From Brevibacterium marinum (GTDB taxonomy: Bacteria > Actinomycetota > Actinomycetes > Actinomycetales > Brevibacteriaceae), in assembly GCF_011927955.1 (NCBI RefSeq), contig NZ_JAATJN010000001.1, positions 992,001 to 1,056,000 of the forward strand: DNA of 64,000 bases, read 5' to 3'. The notes below the pieces were generated by a model, which was given only the letters and a program-made list of their open reading frames with translations, ran no database searches and was not told where the DNA came from. Position numbers and translations under genes: made by a program. Of the stretch, positions 33,827-41,998 are shown one piece after another (positions within the stretch are counted from its first letter, which is position 1; each line of letters begins with the position of its first letter).

Positions 33827-33857
33827 TTGACCTTGACACGATGTCAAGGTCTTCACT
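33827..33857 (+). promoter_or_regulatory. MerR-type promoter/operator of the HEAT-protein gene
   Basis: TTGACC (33827-33832), a 19-base spacer, and TTCACT (33852-33857) as -10. The palindrome CCTTGACACGATGTCAAGG (33831-33849, arms CCTTGACA/TGTCAAGG around CGA) lies between the two boxes. The over-long 19-bp spacer with a central palindrome is the hallmark of promoters activated by MerR proteins through DNA distortion. Confidence 0.85.
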
Positions 33858-33878
33858 GGTTTCAAGGAGGTGGAGACA

Positions 33879-34592
33879 ATGACAAATCCACACATCACCG
33901 ATAAGGCCACGCAGCATGTCTCGCAGCCGCAGCCGCAACAGGATCCCATCGTCGCAGCATTGTCGTCGCCGGCCTCGCAGCAGCGACTGCAGGCGGCCCT
34001 GTCCGTCGGGATCACGGCCGAGGACCGCCACCTCGGCGCGCTCATCCAGCGCTGCAGGACCGAGCCGGACTTCTTCGTCCGTGACATGCTCACCTGGGCA
34101 ATCACTCGGATGTCTGCCGAGGTGGCTGTCGAGGTGCTCATCGCCGAGCTGAGATCAGATGTGCCGCAGGCCCAGGGGCAGGCTCTGCACACGCTGTCGA
34201 AGATCGGAGATCCCCGCGGCTGGGAGGCCATGGACCCGGGAGCCATCGGAGACGAACTGATCGCTCATTCCGACATCGAGGTGGCTCGCAGCGCGTGGAG
34301 GGCCGCCGTTGCGCTTGTCCCCGAAGATGACCGAGAGCGGTTGGCATCGTCCCTGGTCACACAGCTCGGACGGGGTGACATGGAGACGCAGAAGAGCCTC
34401 AGTCGAGCCATCGTCACCTTGGGCGAGGACCTCGTGTCAGTGCTCGATGGAAGACTGCAGGCAGAGGAAGAGACGGTGCGGACACACGCCATGGCGACCC
34501 GGGACATGTTCACCGATCCGGACGCCGGCTTCGCTCATGCCTTGAGCGAGGCCAAGCGCGTGGTCGCACTGGGGTCCGAGGCCTCAGCATAG
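33879..34592 (+). CDS. HEAT-repeat-like protein under MerR control
   Basis: 237 aa, soluble. Helical repeats of HEAT/PBS-lyase type: VRDMLTWAITRMSAEVAVEVL, PQAQGQALHTLSKIGD and VARSAWRAAVALVPEDDRE, about 35-40 residues apart. No catalytic motif is seen. AAGGAGGTGGAG directly precedes ATG 33879. It is followed after about 175 bases by a MerR regulator whose own C-terminus has the same kind of repeats, so the two probably work together. Function unknown. Confidence 0.8.
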   Translation: MTNPHITDKATQHVSQPQPQQDPIVAALSSPASQQRLQAALSVGITAEDRHLGALIQRCRTEPDFFVRDMLTWAITRMSAEVAVEVLIAELRSDVPQAQGQALHTLSKIGDPRGWEAMDPGAIGDELIAHSDIEVARSAWRAAVALVPEDDRERLASSLVTQLGRGDMETQKSLSRAIVTLGEDLVSVLDGRLQAEEETVRTHAMATRDMFTDPDAGFAHALSEAKRVVALGSEASA

Positions 34593-34768
34593 GTCGATTT
34601 TGGGAAGGGTCGAGCGGGACGGCACTGCCGGGCGGGGCAAGCTCGTGCAGCGCTGCGTGCGAGACCTCGGGCTCCTTCCTCATGAACTGGGTGTGTTCCT
34701 CCTGAACCGGGTGTGTCGATCGCCGAGCCACGACAGCGTCACCTGTCTATAGTGGAGGCGAGAGTGAG

Positions 34769-35932
34769 GTGCGAATGCTGATCGGCGAAGTGGCCAGGCG
34801 TTCCGGTGTGAGTGCTCGAATGCTGCGCCACTACGAATCCTTGGGGCTGGTCGACCCCAGCGAGCGCACCTCGAACGGGTATCGGGAATATTCGGCCGCC
34901 GACATCGGACGCATCTTCCACATCGAAGGGTTGCGTAAGCTCGGAATGTCGCTGGCAGACATCGGACCCGTCCTCTCCGATCCCGCATTCGATCCCAGCC
35001 ATCTGATGTACGATCTCATCGAGGCTTCCAAGCGACGGATCGCGGTCGAACAGGAGCTGCTCGCGCACCTCGAACAGATCGACCGGCTCCACCATGCCGA
35101 CGGTGAGGCCCTGCTGCTGACCATCGATCTCATGCGCTCCCTCGAATCACGCGACGTCATCCAACGCCACAAGGCGGCGCTGGGCAGTGGCGTCGACGGC
35201 GCTGTGCCCGTCGAATCCCTGTCCGCGGCCGTCCTCAATGAGTCCGTGCTCAACGCGGCCGGAGCCATGCGTTGGGCTCTGGCGCAGTCGGGGCCCGAGG
35301 CGGTCCGATACCTGGAGAAAGGAATGGACGACCTGTCCGTCGACGTGCGTCGCAATGCGCTGCAGGCGCTCGACGAGATCCGCCGCAACACCCCCAGAAG
35401 CGAACTGGGGCCCGTCGCCGAGGCAAGCATTACCGATGCACTGCATTCCGGCCTCAGCGACACGGACCTCGAGGTGCGCAGCAACGCCGCTCTCATCCTC
35501 GGGCGGATGGGGGACCAGGCGGCGGTGCCCGATCTGCTCGACCTCGCCATGGATGGTCCCAAGGACATCGAAGCCGCCGAGGCGCTCGCCGCCTTCATCA
35601 AGAAGGCCGCAGGCGAGACGAGGACCGCAGTCGAAGAAACCCCGGACGTGGGAGCCGTGGGAGCCCTTGGCGAGAGTCCCCAGGGTGCGGAGGTGGACCA
35701 GGATGCGGGGGTGCACGCCGAGGTTGCGAGCCGGATCATGTCCGATCTGCGCCGACATGCACGGTCGCCGGAAGCGAAAGTGCGTTTCCGAGTGCTCCAG
35801 GTCCTCATCGAGATCCCGGGCGACGAAGCCGATGATTTCATCGCAGAACTCAGCTCCGATGAGAATCTCGAGGTCGCGGCAACTGCGACAGCGACTCTGA
35901 ACCGCCGTCGGGCGCATCGACTGACCGACTGA
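34769..35932 (+). CDS. MerR-family regulator with C-terminal HEAT-type repeats
   Basis: 387 aa. Residues about 3-70 are a MerR winged helix (IGEVARRSGVSARMLRHYESLGLVDPSERTSNGYREY split by a short linker) with the coiled-coil dimerisation helix after it (to about 125). The rest is helical HEAT-like repeats (VRRNALQALDEIRRN, VRSNAALILGRMGDQAAVPDLLDLA, VRFRVLQVLIEIPGDEADDF) instead of a small-ligand domain, broken by a disordered stretch near 290-315. GTG 34769 or ATG 34775 may start; TATAGT (34748-34753) is a good -10. No MerR palindrome is seen at its own promoter. Confidence 0.87.
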   Translation: MRMLIGEVARRSGVSARMLRHYESLGLVDPSERTSNGYREYSAADIGRIFHIEGLRKLGMSLADIGPVLSDPAFDPSHLMYDLIEASKRRIAVEQELLAHLEQIDRLHHADGEALLLTIDLMRSLESRDVIQRHKAALGSGVDGAVPVESLSAAVLNESVLNAAGAMRWALAQSGPEAVRYLEKGMDDLSVDVRRNALQALDEIRRNTPRSELGPVAEASITDALHSGLSDTDLEVRSNAALILGRMGDQAAVPDLLDLAMDGPKDIEAAEALAAFIKKAAGETRTAVEETPDVGAVGALGESPQGAEVDQDAGVHAEVASRIMSDLRRHARSPEAKVRFRVLQVLIEIPGDEADDFIAELSSDENLEVAATATATLNRRRAHRLTD

Positions 35933-35965
35933 ACGGGTTCCCAGTCCGCAGCCCGCAGCGATCAT

Positions 35966-35971
35966 TAAGCT
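35966..35971 (+). promoter_or_regulatory. -10 box of leaderless LssY-domain gene
   Basis: TAAGCT, six bases, then ATG 35978; no ribosome-binding site. Confidence 0.5.
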
Positions 35972-35977
35972 TGTCCC

Positions 35978-37447
35978 ATGACCTCCGGAACCACGACACC
36001 CGACTCGGGGCAGGATCGACCGAGCGATTCCGACAAGCGGCGGCACAGACAGCCGTTCGCTTTCCGACGCCACCGATTCACTCTCACCGGGGTCCTCGAC
36101 TACCTCTTCTTCCTCTTCGGTGGGGCCTCGTCGACGTGGTTGGCGATGCTGATCCTGTTCAAGGGGTTCGCTCTGGGGTGGTGGCAGGTGCTGACCCTGC
36201 TCGCGTTCTGGGTGGTCGTGTCCTATCTGGCGCTCCCGCGTCTGCATCGCATCCTGTCCCAGATCTACGTCCCCAACTACTTCATCGGGCGCGCGCGAAC
36301 CTCGGACGGTCTGCTCGGCGATCCGGTCAACCTCGCGTGGCGAGGCGATGAGGCGCAGATCCATCATGCGATGAAGTCGGCGGGCTGGATCCTCGCCGAC
36401 GGGATCACTCCGGCCTCGACCTGGGAGATCATCAGGTCCACTCTGACGCGGCGCAGCTATCCACGGGCCCCGGTGTCGCCGTTGCTGCTCTTCGGCAGGA
36501 GGCAGGATTTCGCGTACCAACAGGAGGTCGACGGTGACCCCGGGCAGCGTCACCATGTCCGGTTCTGGAAATGCCCCTCCGGGTGGATGCTCCCCGGTGG
36601 TCACCAGGCGGATTGGCTGGCCGCGGGCACCTATGACAAGAGCGTGGGCATCTCGCTGTTCACCTTGCAGTTCACCCACAAGATCGAAGAGAACACCGAC
36701 GTCGAACGCGACTACATCGTCGATACGGTGGCGCAGGCCGACGATTCCGTCGTCGTCCAGCGCGTCCGCGACTTCTCTACCGGCTACCATTCCCGCAACG
36801 GCGGTGGCGACGCGATCATCACCGACGGTGACCTGCCGATCATCGAGGTCGGCGAGGTCGCCGCTGATGATTCCGACACCCCGGAGCGTCTTGAGCTGGC
36901 CCTTGATGCGACCCAGATCTATGCCGACGCCCGTTCGGTCAGGGAGGTGACGAAGACCCTGTGGAGCAGGCGCCCGCTGCAGACGGTCGTCGGTGCCGCG
37001 CTCGTGGTGGTCCTCCTCGTCTTCCAGGCCTGGGACGTGCTGGGCACGCTGCTGGACTGGAACGGATTCCGCACCGAGGTCGTCGACTTCAGTGCAGACA
37101 TCGAGCCCCTCGGCGACGAAGTGGCGACCCGAATCGCCGCCGGAGTCCTCATCGGTCTCAGTCTGCTGACCGGCTGCCTGCAGGTCCTCGCCAGCATCTC
37201 TGTCTTCCGCGGCAGCAACCGCGCCAGACTGTGGATTCTCACTCTGTCGACGGTGTCGGTGGTCGTGTCGATGACGAACTACTTCACCGGCGACCGTGAC
37301 CTCGCGACGAATATGTACGCGCTGACGACGATCGCGATGCAGGTCGCGGTGCTCCTGTCGTTGTCGAGCGATTCCTCGAGGCTGTTCACACGGTTCAGCA
37401 CGGCCGCGCTGCGCGCCGAGCGACAGGATCGGGCACTCGAGGACTGA
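35978..37447 (+). CDS. Membrane protein with LssY C-terminal-like domain
   Basis: 489 aa. Two N-terminal membrane helices (about residues 40-85), then a soluble domain resembling the LssY C-terminal region (AWRGDEAQIHHAMKSAGW, SPLLLFGRRQDFAYQQ, RHHVRFWKC), then three or four C-terminal helices. In other proteins this domain follows PAP2 phosphatase or SNARE-like membrane units; its activity is not established. Leaderless ATG 35978. A 14-base imperfect triplication starts at its stop codon. Confidence 0.65.
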   Translation: MTSGTTTPDSGQDRPSDSDKRRHRQPFAFRRHRFTLTGVLDYLFFLFGGASSTWLAMLILFKGFALGWWQVLTLLAFWVVVSYLALPRLHRILSQIYVPNYFIGRARTSDGLLGDPVNLAWRGDEAQIHHAMKSAGWILADGITPASTWEIIRSTLTRRSYPRAPVSPLLLFGRRQDFAYQQEVDGDPGQRHHVRFWKCPSGWMLPGGHQADWLAAGTYDKSVGISLFTLQFTHKIEENTDVERDYIVDTVAQADDSVVVQRVRDFSTGYHSRNGGGDAIITDGDLPIIEVGEVAADDSDTPERLELALDATQIYADARSVREVTKTLWSRRPLQTVVGAALVVVLLVFQAWDVLGTLLDWNGFRTEVVDFSADIEPLGDEVATRIAAGVLIGLSLLTGCLQVLASISVFRGSNRARLWILTLSTVSVVVSMTNYFTGDRDLATNMYALTTIAMQVAVLLSLSSDSSRLFTRFSTAALRAERQDRALED

Positions 37448-37482
37448 CCATCGGGGACTGCCCATCGAGCACCGACCGTCGT
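37441..37482. repeat. 14-base imperfect tandem repeat carrying a stop codon
   Basis: GGACTGACCATCGG, GGACTGCCCATCGA and GCACCGACCGTCGT in succession. The first unit contains the TGA of the LssY-domain gene (37445-37447). Confidence 0.65.
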
Positions 37483-37585
37483 CAGACCTCGGTCCGCACA
37501 CACCCTGTGTATCCTGTTCTCGACTGCACTTTGGCGGCGGACTGCCCGCCATTTGATCCGGAGCCACGCGAAGAGGCGGAACCCC

Positions 37586-38107
37586 ATGACCGAACAGACA
37601 CCAGAATCCACCACCGTTGCCGAGAGCACGGAGACGATCGACGCCTCGATCTTCGACACGATCGACTCGAAGCTCAAGGTGGTCAGCGTCGAGCTCGAGA
37701 TCGCCGCTCCCGCGGCCGAGGTGTTCGAGCTCATCGCCGACCCCGTCCGTCAGCCCGAGTGGGACGGCAACGACAACCTGGGCTACGCCGCTCAGGGGCA
37801 GCGGGTGACCAGCGTCGGCAGCTCCTTCGTCACCACTCTGACCAAAGGCGTGGACCGTGAGAACCACATCGTCGAATTCGAGGAGGCCCGACTCATCGCC
37901 TGGAAGCCCTCCGAGGTCGGCGGCGACCCCTTCGGGCACAAGTGGATATGGGAGATCGAAGCGACCGGAGACCGCTCAAGTCTGGTTCGACAGACATACG
38001 ACTGGACCGAACTGAGAGATCCTCAGCGGCTGCCGCGTGCGCAGTCGACGAAGGCAGCGAACCTGCTGGAGTCGCTGGAGAGGTTGAAAGCCCTCGCCGA
38101 GAAGTGA
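37586..38107 (+). CDS. SRPBCC-family (START-like) protein
   Basis: 173 aa. Helix-grip fold of the polyketide cyclase/dehydrase type: VSVELEIAAPAAEVFELIADPVRQPEWDG-like start split over residues 30-58, then HIVEFEEARLIAWKPSE and a long C-terminal helix (ANLLESLERLKALAEK). It binds a hydrophobic ligand in the cavity; the ligand is unknown. GAGGCGGAA before ATG 37586 sets the start; the frame opens 11 codons earlier. Confidence 0.78.
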   Translation: MTEQTPESTTVAESTETIDASIFDTIDSKLKVVSVELEIAAPAAEVFELIADPVRQPEWDGNDNLGYAAQGQRVTSVGSSFVTTLTKGVDRENHIVEFEEARLIAWKPSEVGGDPFGHKWIWEIEATGDRSSLVRQTYDWTELRDPQRLPRAQSTKAANLLESLERLKALAEK

Positions 38108-38113
38108 ATCGAG

Positions 38114-38178
38114 CGGCCCCTCGGAGCGGAACGGCCCCTCGGAGCGGAACGGCCCCTCGGAGGGGAGCGGTCCCTCAG
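38114..38178. repeat. 18-base tandem repeat, 3.6 copies, containing a stop codon
   Basis: CGGCCCCTCGGAGCGGAA at 38114-38131 and 38132-38149, a variant at 38150-38167 and a partial unit at 38168-38178 that includes the stop (TCA 38175-38177) of the minus-strand MarR gene. Confidence 0.85.
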
Positions 38179-38870
38179 TGGGGCCAGGCGTCGGCCAGTC
38201 GTGAGAGCAGCTGCGCGAGAAGAGCACGTTCCTCATCGCTGAATCCGTCGAGGGCCTGATCGACGCTCTCCCGCTGAGCTCCTCGGAACCTGCTGGTGAT
38301 CGCACGGCCCTTGTCCGTGAGTGCGATGAGTGTGCGACGGGCGTCCTCGGGATCGACTTCGCGCTGCAGCAGCCCCAGCTCAACGCCCTGTGACACGAGG
38401 CGAGAGGCCCGAGGTTGGTCGACGCCGATCGCCTCACCGATCGCACTGACGCCCAGAGGCCTCCCGGCCTGAGCGAGGGCGATGAGCAGTCGCAGCTGCG
38501 CCCGTCCGCCGAGGTGACCGCCTCCGAAGTTGCCTCGCCAATCGTGTTCGTCGTCATGTCGACCACGATCGCTGTCATGACGGCGATCGCCGCGGGGTGC
38601 GTCCTCTCCGAGTGGACCGCGCGGGTCGTGAGAGGAACGTTCATCTTCGCTGCCGTGTCGGCGCCGACCGCGCCCGAACGGAAAATCTCCCCGTCCTGGA
38701 CCGCCGAATCCGGGACGGCCACCGAAACCAGGTGCGCCTGAAGGCGGCCCGAATCCGCGCGGGCCGCCACCGGGCCCGCGCCTCCACTGCAGGCGCGTCA
38801 GCGCCTCGGCGATCCTCTGGCTGGCATCGTCCGCGCCCATACCCTGATCGTTCTTCCCCTGGCTGCTCAT
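38175..38870 (-). CDS. MarR-family regulator with Gly/Arg/Phe-rich insert
   Basis: 231 aa. Helix 1 is near residues 14-30; residues 31-120 are low complexity, first Gly/Pro/Phe/Arg-rich (RGFG, PGFGGRPGFGG, FPFGRGRRR), then Asp/Arg/His-rich. The winged helix follows (about 125-190: LRLLIALAQAGRPLGVSAI, VDQPRASRLVSQ, DPEDARRTLIALT) and a C-terminal dimer helix (SDEERALLAQLLSRLADAW). Without the insert it would be a normal 140-aa MarR protein. Leaderless: TAAAAT, six bases, ATG 38870. Divergent from an Arg/Gly-rich protein gene with which it shares an operator-like region. Confidence 0.87.
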   Translation of the reverse strand: MSSQGKNDQGMGADDASQRIAEALTRLQWRRGPGGGPRGFGPPSGAPGFGGRPGFGGPGRGDFPFGRGRRRHGSEDERSSHDPRGPLGEDAPRGDRRHDSDRGRHDDEHDWRGNFGGGHLGGRAQLRLLIALAQAGRPLGVSAIGEAIGVDQPRASRLVSQGVELGLLQREVDPEDARRTLIALTDKGRAITSRFRGAQRESVDQALDGFSDEERALLAQLLSRLADAWPH

Positions 38871-38876
38871 ACTTCG

Positions 38877-38882
38877 ATTTTA
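38877..38882 (-). promoter_or_regulatory. -10 box of leaderless marR-type gene
   Basis: TAAAAT on the minus strand, six bases before ATG 38870; it abuts the palindrome starting at 38883. Confidence 0.6.
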
Positions 38883-38933
38883 CATGTCTATTGACATGCT
38901 TTGCGAGTGCATGTCATGCTACATATACATGTC
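38883..38933. promoter_or_regulatory. Cluster of CATGTC/GACATG operator half-sites
   Basis: CATGTC-TATT-GACATG (38883-38898) is a perfect 6-4-6 palindrome directly upstream of the MarR -10 box. Further half-sites are GCATG-T-CATGC (38909-38919) and CATGTC (38928-38933). They fill the gap between the divergent MarR and RG-rich protein genes, so the MarR protein probably represses both. Confidence 0.7.
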
Positions 38934-38956
38934 GAATAACAAGTAAAGGAGATGGC

Positions 38957-39784
38957 ATGAACTCGCATAACAGCGACAGAGAGAATGACAGCAGCTTCAG
39001 CGGCCAATCAGGTCGTGACGAACGTGCTGATGAACGCAGTGAGGATCTGAATGAGGAGAGTGCGAAGATGAACGACGAAAACGAATTCGACGGGGCAGGC
39101 TCTGTCGAAGCTGACCGTTCCGAGCTCCGCGACGAGGGCCCGGACCTGACGGACCTTCTCAAGCAGGCGAGCCGCCTGCTGCGCCGAAAACTCGCTGCCG
39201 CAGCTGCAGCCGGGGAGTTCGGAAACCGCGGCCGGGCGATCCGTGAAGAGGTCGATGCCGTGATCGACGAGGCGCTGTCGGACGAAGAACTCGAAACCCT
39301 GACAGACTCTCTGAGTAGAATCGTTGACACGCTCGGCAGGAACGCGGAAGGTGCCGACGATGAGTGCAATGACCGTCGAGAGTTCGCCGGCCGACGCGGC
39401 TACGCGGCTCGTCGCGAATTCGCGCGCCGCTTCGCTCGTGCTGGCGGGGCCGCCACATACCGAGAGTATGGTCTCGGACGTGGGTTCGGTCCCTCCGGCG
39501 ACCGGAAGCCGAGGCGGGAATGGAGCCCACGGCAGGACCGGAACCGACCTCACGGGTGGGGTCCGCGTGGTGGCTGGGGCTCACGCGAGGACTGGGGTGA
39601 AGGCCTCGCGGACGAAGGACGCTTCGACCACCGCCGCAGCCATGAAGCCTGGGGGCCGGAGGTCCACGGCGCCGACCATCGTGGTCATCGCCTCGGCAGT
39701 CGGCGTCGAGGCATGGGCAGGATGGCCGGCGCTGCGTTCGAACACGGATTCGCAGCGGGCTACGAACACGGCGCCCGGTCCTGA
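38957..39784 (+). CDS. Arg/Gly-rich disordered protein with MarR-like helix
   Basis: 275 aa, no recognised family. Residues 1-65 are acidic and disordered; 66-90 form an amphipathic Lys/Arg/Ala helix (LLKQASRLLRRKLAAAAAAG); 95-127 are helical, and SDEELETLTDSLSRIVDTL (108-126) aligns with SDEERALLAQLLSRLADAW, the dimer helix of the divergent MarR protein, with 9 of 19 identities. Residues 138-275 are rich in Arg, Gly, His, Trp and Tyr (RGGWGSREDWG, FDHRRSHEAWG). AAAGGAGATGG sets ATG 38957. Likely a target and perhaps partner of that regulator. Confidence 0.7.
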   Translation: MNSHNSDRENDSSFSGQSGRDERADERSEDLNEESAKMNDENEFDGAGSVEADRSELRDEGPDLTDLLKQASRLLRRKLAAAAAAGEFGNRGRAIREEVDAVIDEALSDEELETLTDSLSRIVDTLGRNAEGADDECNDRREFAGRRGYAARREFARRFARAGGAATYREYGLGRGFGPSGDRKPRREWSPRQDRNRPHGWGPRGGWGSREDWGEGLADEGRFDHRRSHEAWGPEVHGADHRGHRLGSRRRGMGRMAGAAFEHGFAAGYEHGARS

Positions 39785-39857
39785 GGACTCAGGGTCGCGG
39801 CAGCCTTGTGCAGAAGAGAACCCAGCCGCTTCCCATGCTCAGCCGTGCGCTCGGAGG

Positions 39858-41786
39858 TCACCGGCGTCCGAGCACAGGCTCCAGGGCGTCGAGGACTGCT
39901 GTGTCCTCGATCGTCGACGGCACCGCCGGAGAGTCGACTCCGTCGGCGATCTCGCGCATCGTCTTGCGCAGGATCTTCCCGGACCGGGTCTTCGGCAGTG
40001 CGGAGACGATGTCGACCTGTCTGAACGCGGCGACGGGGCCGATCTCCTTGCGCACCAGCTCGACGAGCTCGGCGACGACCGTATCCGGATCGCCCGCCTC
40101 GGCGGAATCACCGAGGACGACGAGTGCACGCGGGCTCTGGCCCTTCGTATCATCGTGAACACCGATCACCGCGGTCTCCGTGACCGCCGGATGCGAAGCG
40201 ATGGCAGCCTCGATCACACCCGTCGACAGACGGTGGCCGGCGACATTGATGACATCGTCGGTGCGGCCCATGACGTAGACGTATCCGTCCTCGTCGAGGT
40301 ACCCCGAATCGCCGGTGAGGTAGTAGCCGTCGAAGGCCGCGAGGTATGAGGACACGAACCTCGAGTCATCGCCCCAGACGGTGGCCATCGTTCCCGGCGG
40401 CAGGGGCAACTTCATGACGATGAGGCCCTCCTCGCCGGCCGGCACGGGCTTGCCCGAGGGGTCGAGTACCTCCACATGGTAGCCGGGGACCGGCTTCGTC
40501 GGTGAGCCCGCCCTGAGGGGGAATTGTGTGAGACCGAGCGGGTTGGCGACGATCGGCCAGCCCGTCTCCGTCTGCCACCAGTTGTCGACGACCGGAATGT
40601 CACGTCCTGTCGCCTCGGCGAGGATGTTCGTCGTCCACTCATAGGTGTCGGGGTCGAGGCGCTCGCCGGCGAGGAACTCCGCCCGCAGGCTGGAGAGATC
40701 GTACCTCTTGATCAGCTCGCCGTTCGGGTCCTCCTTGCGCACGACGCGCATCGCCGTCGGTGCGGTGAAATGGACGTTGACCCCGTGGTCTTCGATGATG
40801 CGGAAGAAGGTGCCGGCATCGGGGGTGCCGATCGGCTTGCCCTCGAACAGGACCGTCGTGACACCGGCCAACAGCGGTGCGTAGACGATGTAGGAGTGGC
40901 CGACGACCCAGCCGACGTCGGAGGCGGTGAACATCGTGTCGCCGGGGTCGAGTCCGAAGATCGACGGCATCGAGTAGGCCAGGGCGACCGCGTAGCCGCC
41001 CGAATCGCGCACAATGCCCTTGGGCTTGCCCGTGGTGCCCGAGGTGTAGAGGACGTAGAGCTCATCGGTGGCCCTGACGGTGACGGGATCGATGCCCTCC
41101 GGGGTGTTCGCCAGCATTTCGGCGTAGTCGAGGTCCTTCTCGCCCATCTCGCAGCGGTGCTCGTCGCGCTGGACGATGACGGTGAACTCGGGTTTGCTCT
41201 CGGCGATGTCGATCGCTTCGTCGACCATGGGCTTGTATTCGAGGGTGCGGCTCTTCTCGACCCCGCACGAGGTCGAGATGACGGCCTTCGGGGCGGTGTC
41301 GTCGATGCGCACGGCCAGCTCGTTCGGGGCGAACCCGCCGAAGACGACCGAGTGGATGGCGCCGATGCGGGCGCAGGCGAGCATGGCGATGGCGGCCTCC
41401 GGGACCATCGGCATGTAGATGATGACCCGATCGCCCTTGACCACTCCCTTGTCGGACAGTGCCCTCGCGAAGCGGGAGACCTCGTCGAGGAGCTGGGAGT
41501 AGGTGATCGTGCGGATCGTGTCGGTGACGGGGGAGTCGTAGATGATGGCCGCCTGGTCCCCGCGACCGGCCGCGACGTGACGATCGACGGCATTGAAGCA
41601 CACGTTGAGCTCTCCGTCGGAAAACCAGCGGTAGATCGGGGCCTCCGAATCGTCGACGGCCCGAGTCGGCTCCGAGACCCAATCGATGTGCTCCCTGGCC
41701 TGTTCGAGCCAGAATCCCTCAGGATCGGCGTCGATCCGAGCGATGACGTCGTCGTAGCTGGGTTGGTCCTGTGCAATCGTGTTCAT
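39858..41786 (-). CDS. prpE: Propionyl-CoA (acyl-CoA) synthetase, PrpE-like
   Basis: 642 aa. ANL-superfamily ligase: YTSGTTGKPKG phosphate loop, WWQTETGWPI adenylate motif, YLTGDSGYLDEDGYVYVMGRTDDVINVAGHRL hinge region (split around the hinge Asp), and LPKTRSGKILRKT with the catalytic Lys. N-terminal FWLEQAREHIDW is typical of PrpE/acetyl-CoA synthetase. It activates propionate or another short acid to its CoA ester. Leaderless start: CACAAT (41798 to 41793), six bases, ATG 41786; the frame extends to 41843 without support. Confidence 0.88.
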   Translation of the reverse strand: MNTIAQDQPSYDDVIARIDADPEGFWLEQAREHIDWVSEPTRAVDDSEAPIYRWFSDGELNVCFNAVDRHVAAGRGDQAAIIYDSPVTDTIRTITYSQLLDEVSRFARALSDKGVVKGDRVIIYMPMVPEAAIAMLACARIGAIHSVVFGGFAPNELAVRIDDTAPKAVISTSCGVEKSRTLEYKPMVDEAIDIAESKPEFTVIVQRDEHRCEMGEKDLDYAEMLANTPEGIDPVTVRATDELYVLYTSGTTGKPKGIVRDSGGYAVALAYSMPSIFGLDPGDTMFTASDVGWVVGHSYIVYAPLLAGVTTVLFEGKPIGTPDAGTFFRIIEDHGVNVHFTAPTAMRVVRKEDPNGELIKRYDLSSLRAEFLAGERLDPDTYEWTTNILAEATGRDIPVVDNWWQTETGWPIVANPLGLTQFPLRAGSPTKPVPGYHVEVLDPSGKPVPAGEEGLIVMKLPLPPGTMATVWGDDSRFVSSYLAAFDGYYLTGDSGYLDEDGYVYVMGRTDDVINVAGHRLSTGVIEAAIASHPAVTETAVIGVHDDTKGQSPRALVVLGDSAEAGDPDTVVAELVELVRKEIGPVAAFRQVDIVSALPKTRSGKILRKTMREIADGVDSPAVPSTIEDTAVLDALEPVLGRR

Positions 41787-41792
41787 GATCCC

Positions 41793-41798
41793 ATTGTG
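41793..41798 (-). promoter_or_regulatory. -10 box of leaderless prpE
   Basis: CACAAT on the minus strand followed by GGGATC and ATG 41786; nearly identical to the promoter at 41987 for the divergent gene. Confidence 0.6.
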
Positions 41799-41986
41799 AC
41801 TCATTGCACATGCCCTCGCCGAGGTGGACGGCAGCGAATTCATGGTTCGTGATGGTTGTGCGCGAACCGGTTCTGGCGTATGAGCATGGTCGGGTTCGCC
41901 TCCGTGGCGTGCCGATTCATGTGCCGGCGCGGGAGTGTCACGACAGGCATTGTGCCGACTTTCGACGCTCGCGGACCAACACAGGG

Positions 41987-41992
41987 CACAAT
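41987..41992 (+). promoter_or_regulatory. -10 box of leaderless acidic-tail membrane protein gene
   Basis: CACAAT, then GGGACC, then ATG 41999. Confidence 0.6.
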
Positions 41993-41998
41993 GGGACC

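Noticed and set aside
35147-37939. Open frame of about 930 codons on the minus strand
   Set aside because: It runs antisense through the MerR-HEAT, LssY-domain and SRPBCC genes, all of which have recognisable domains; no start signal and no domain of its own.
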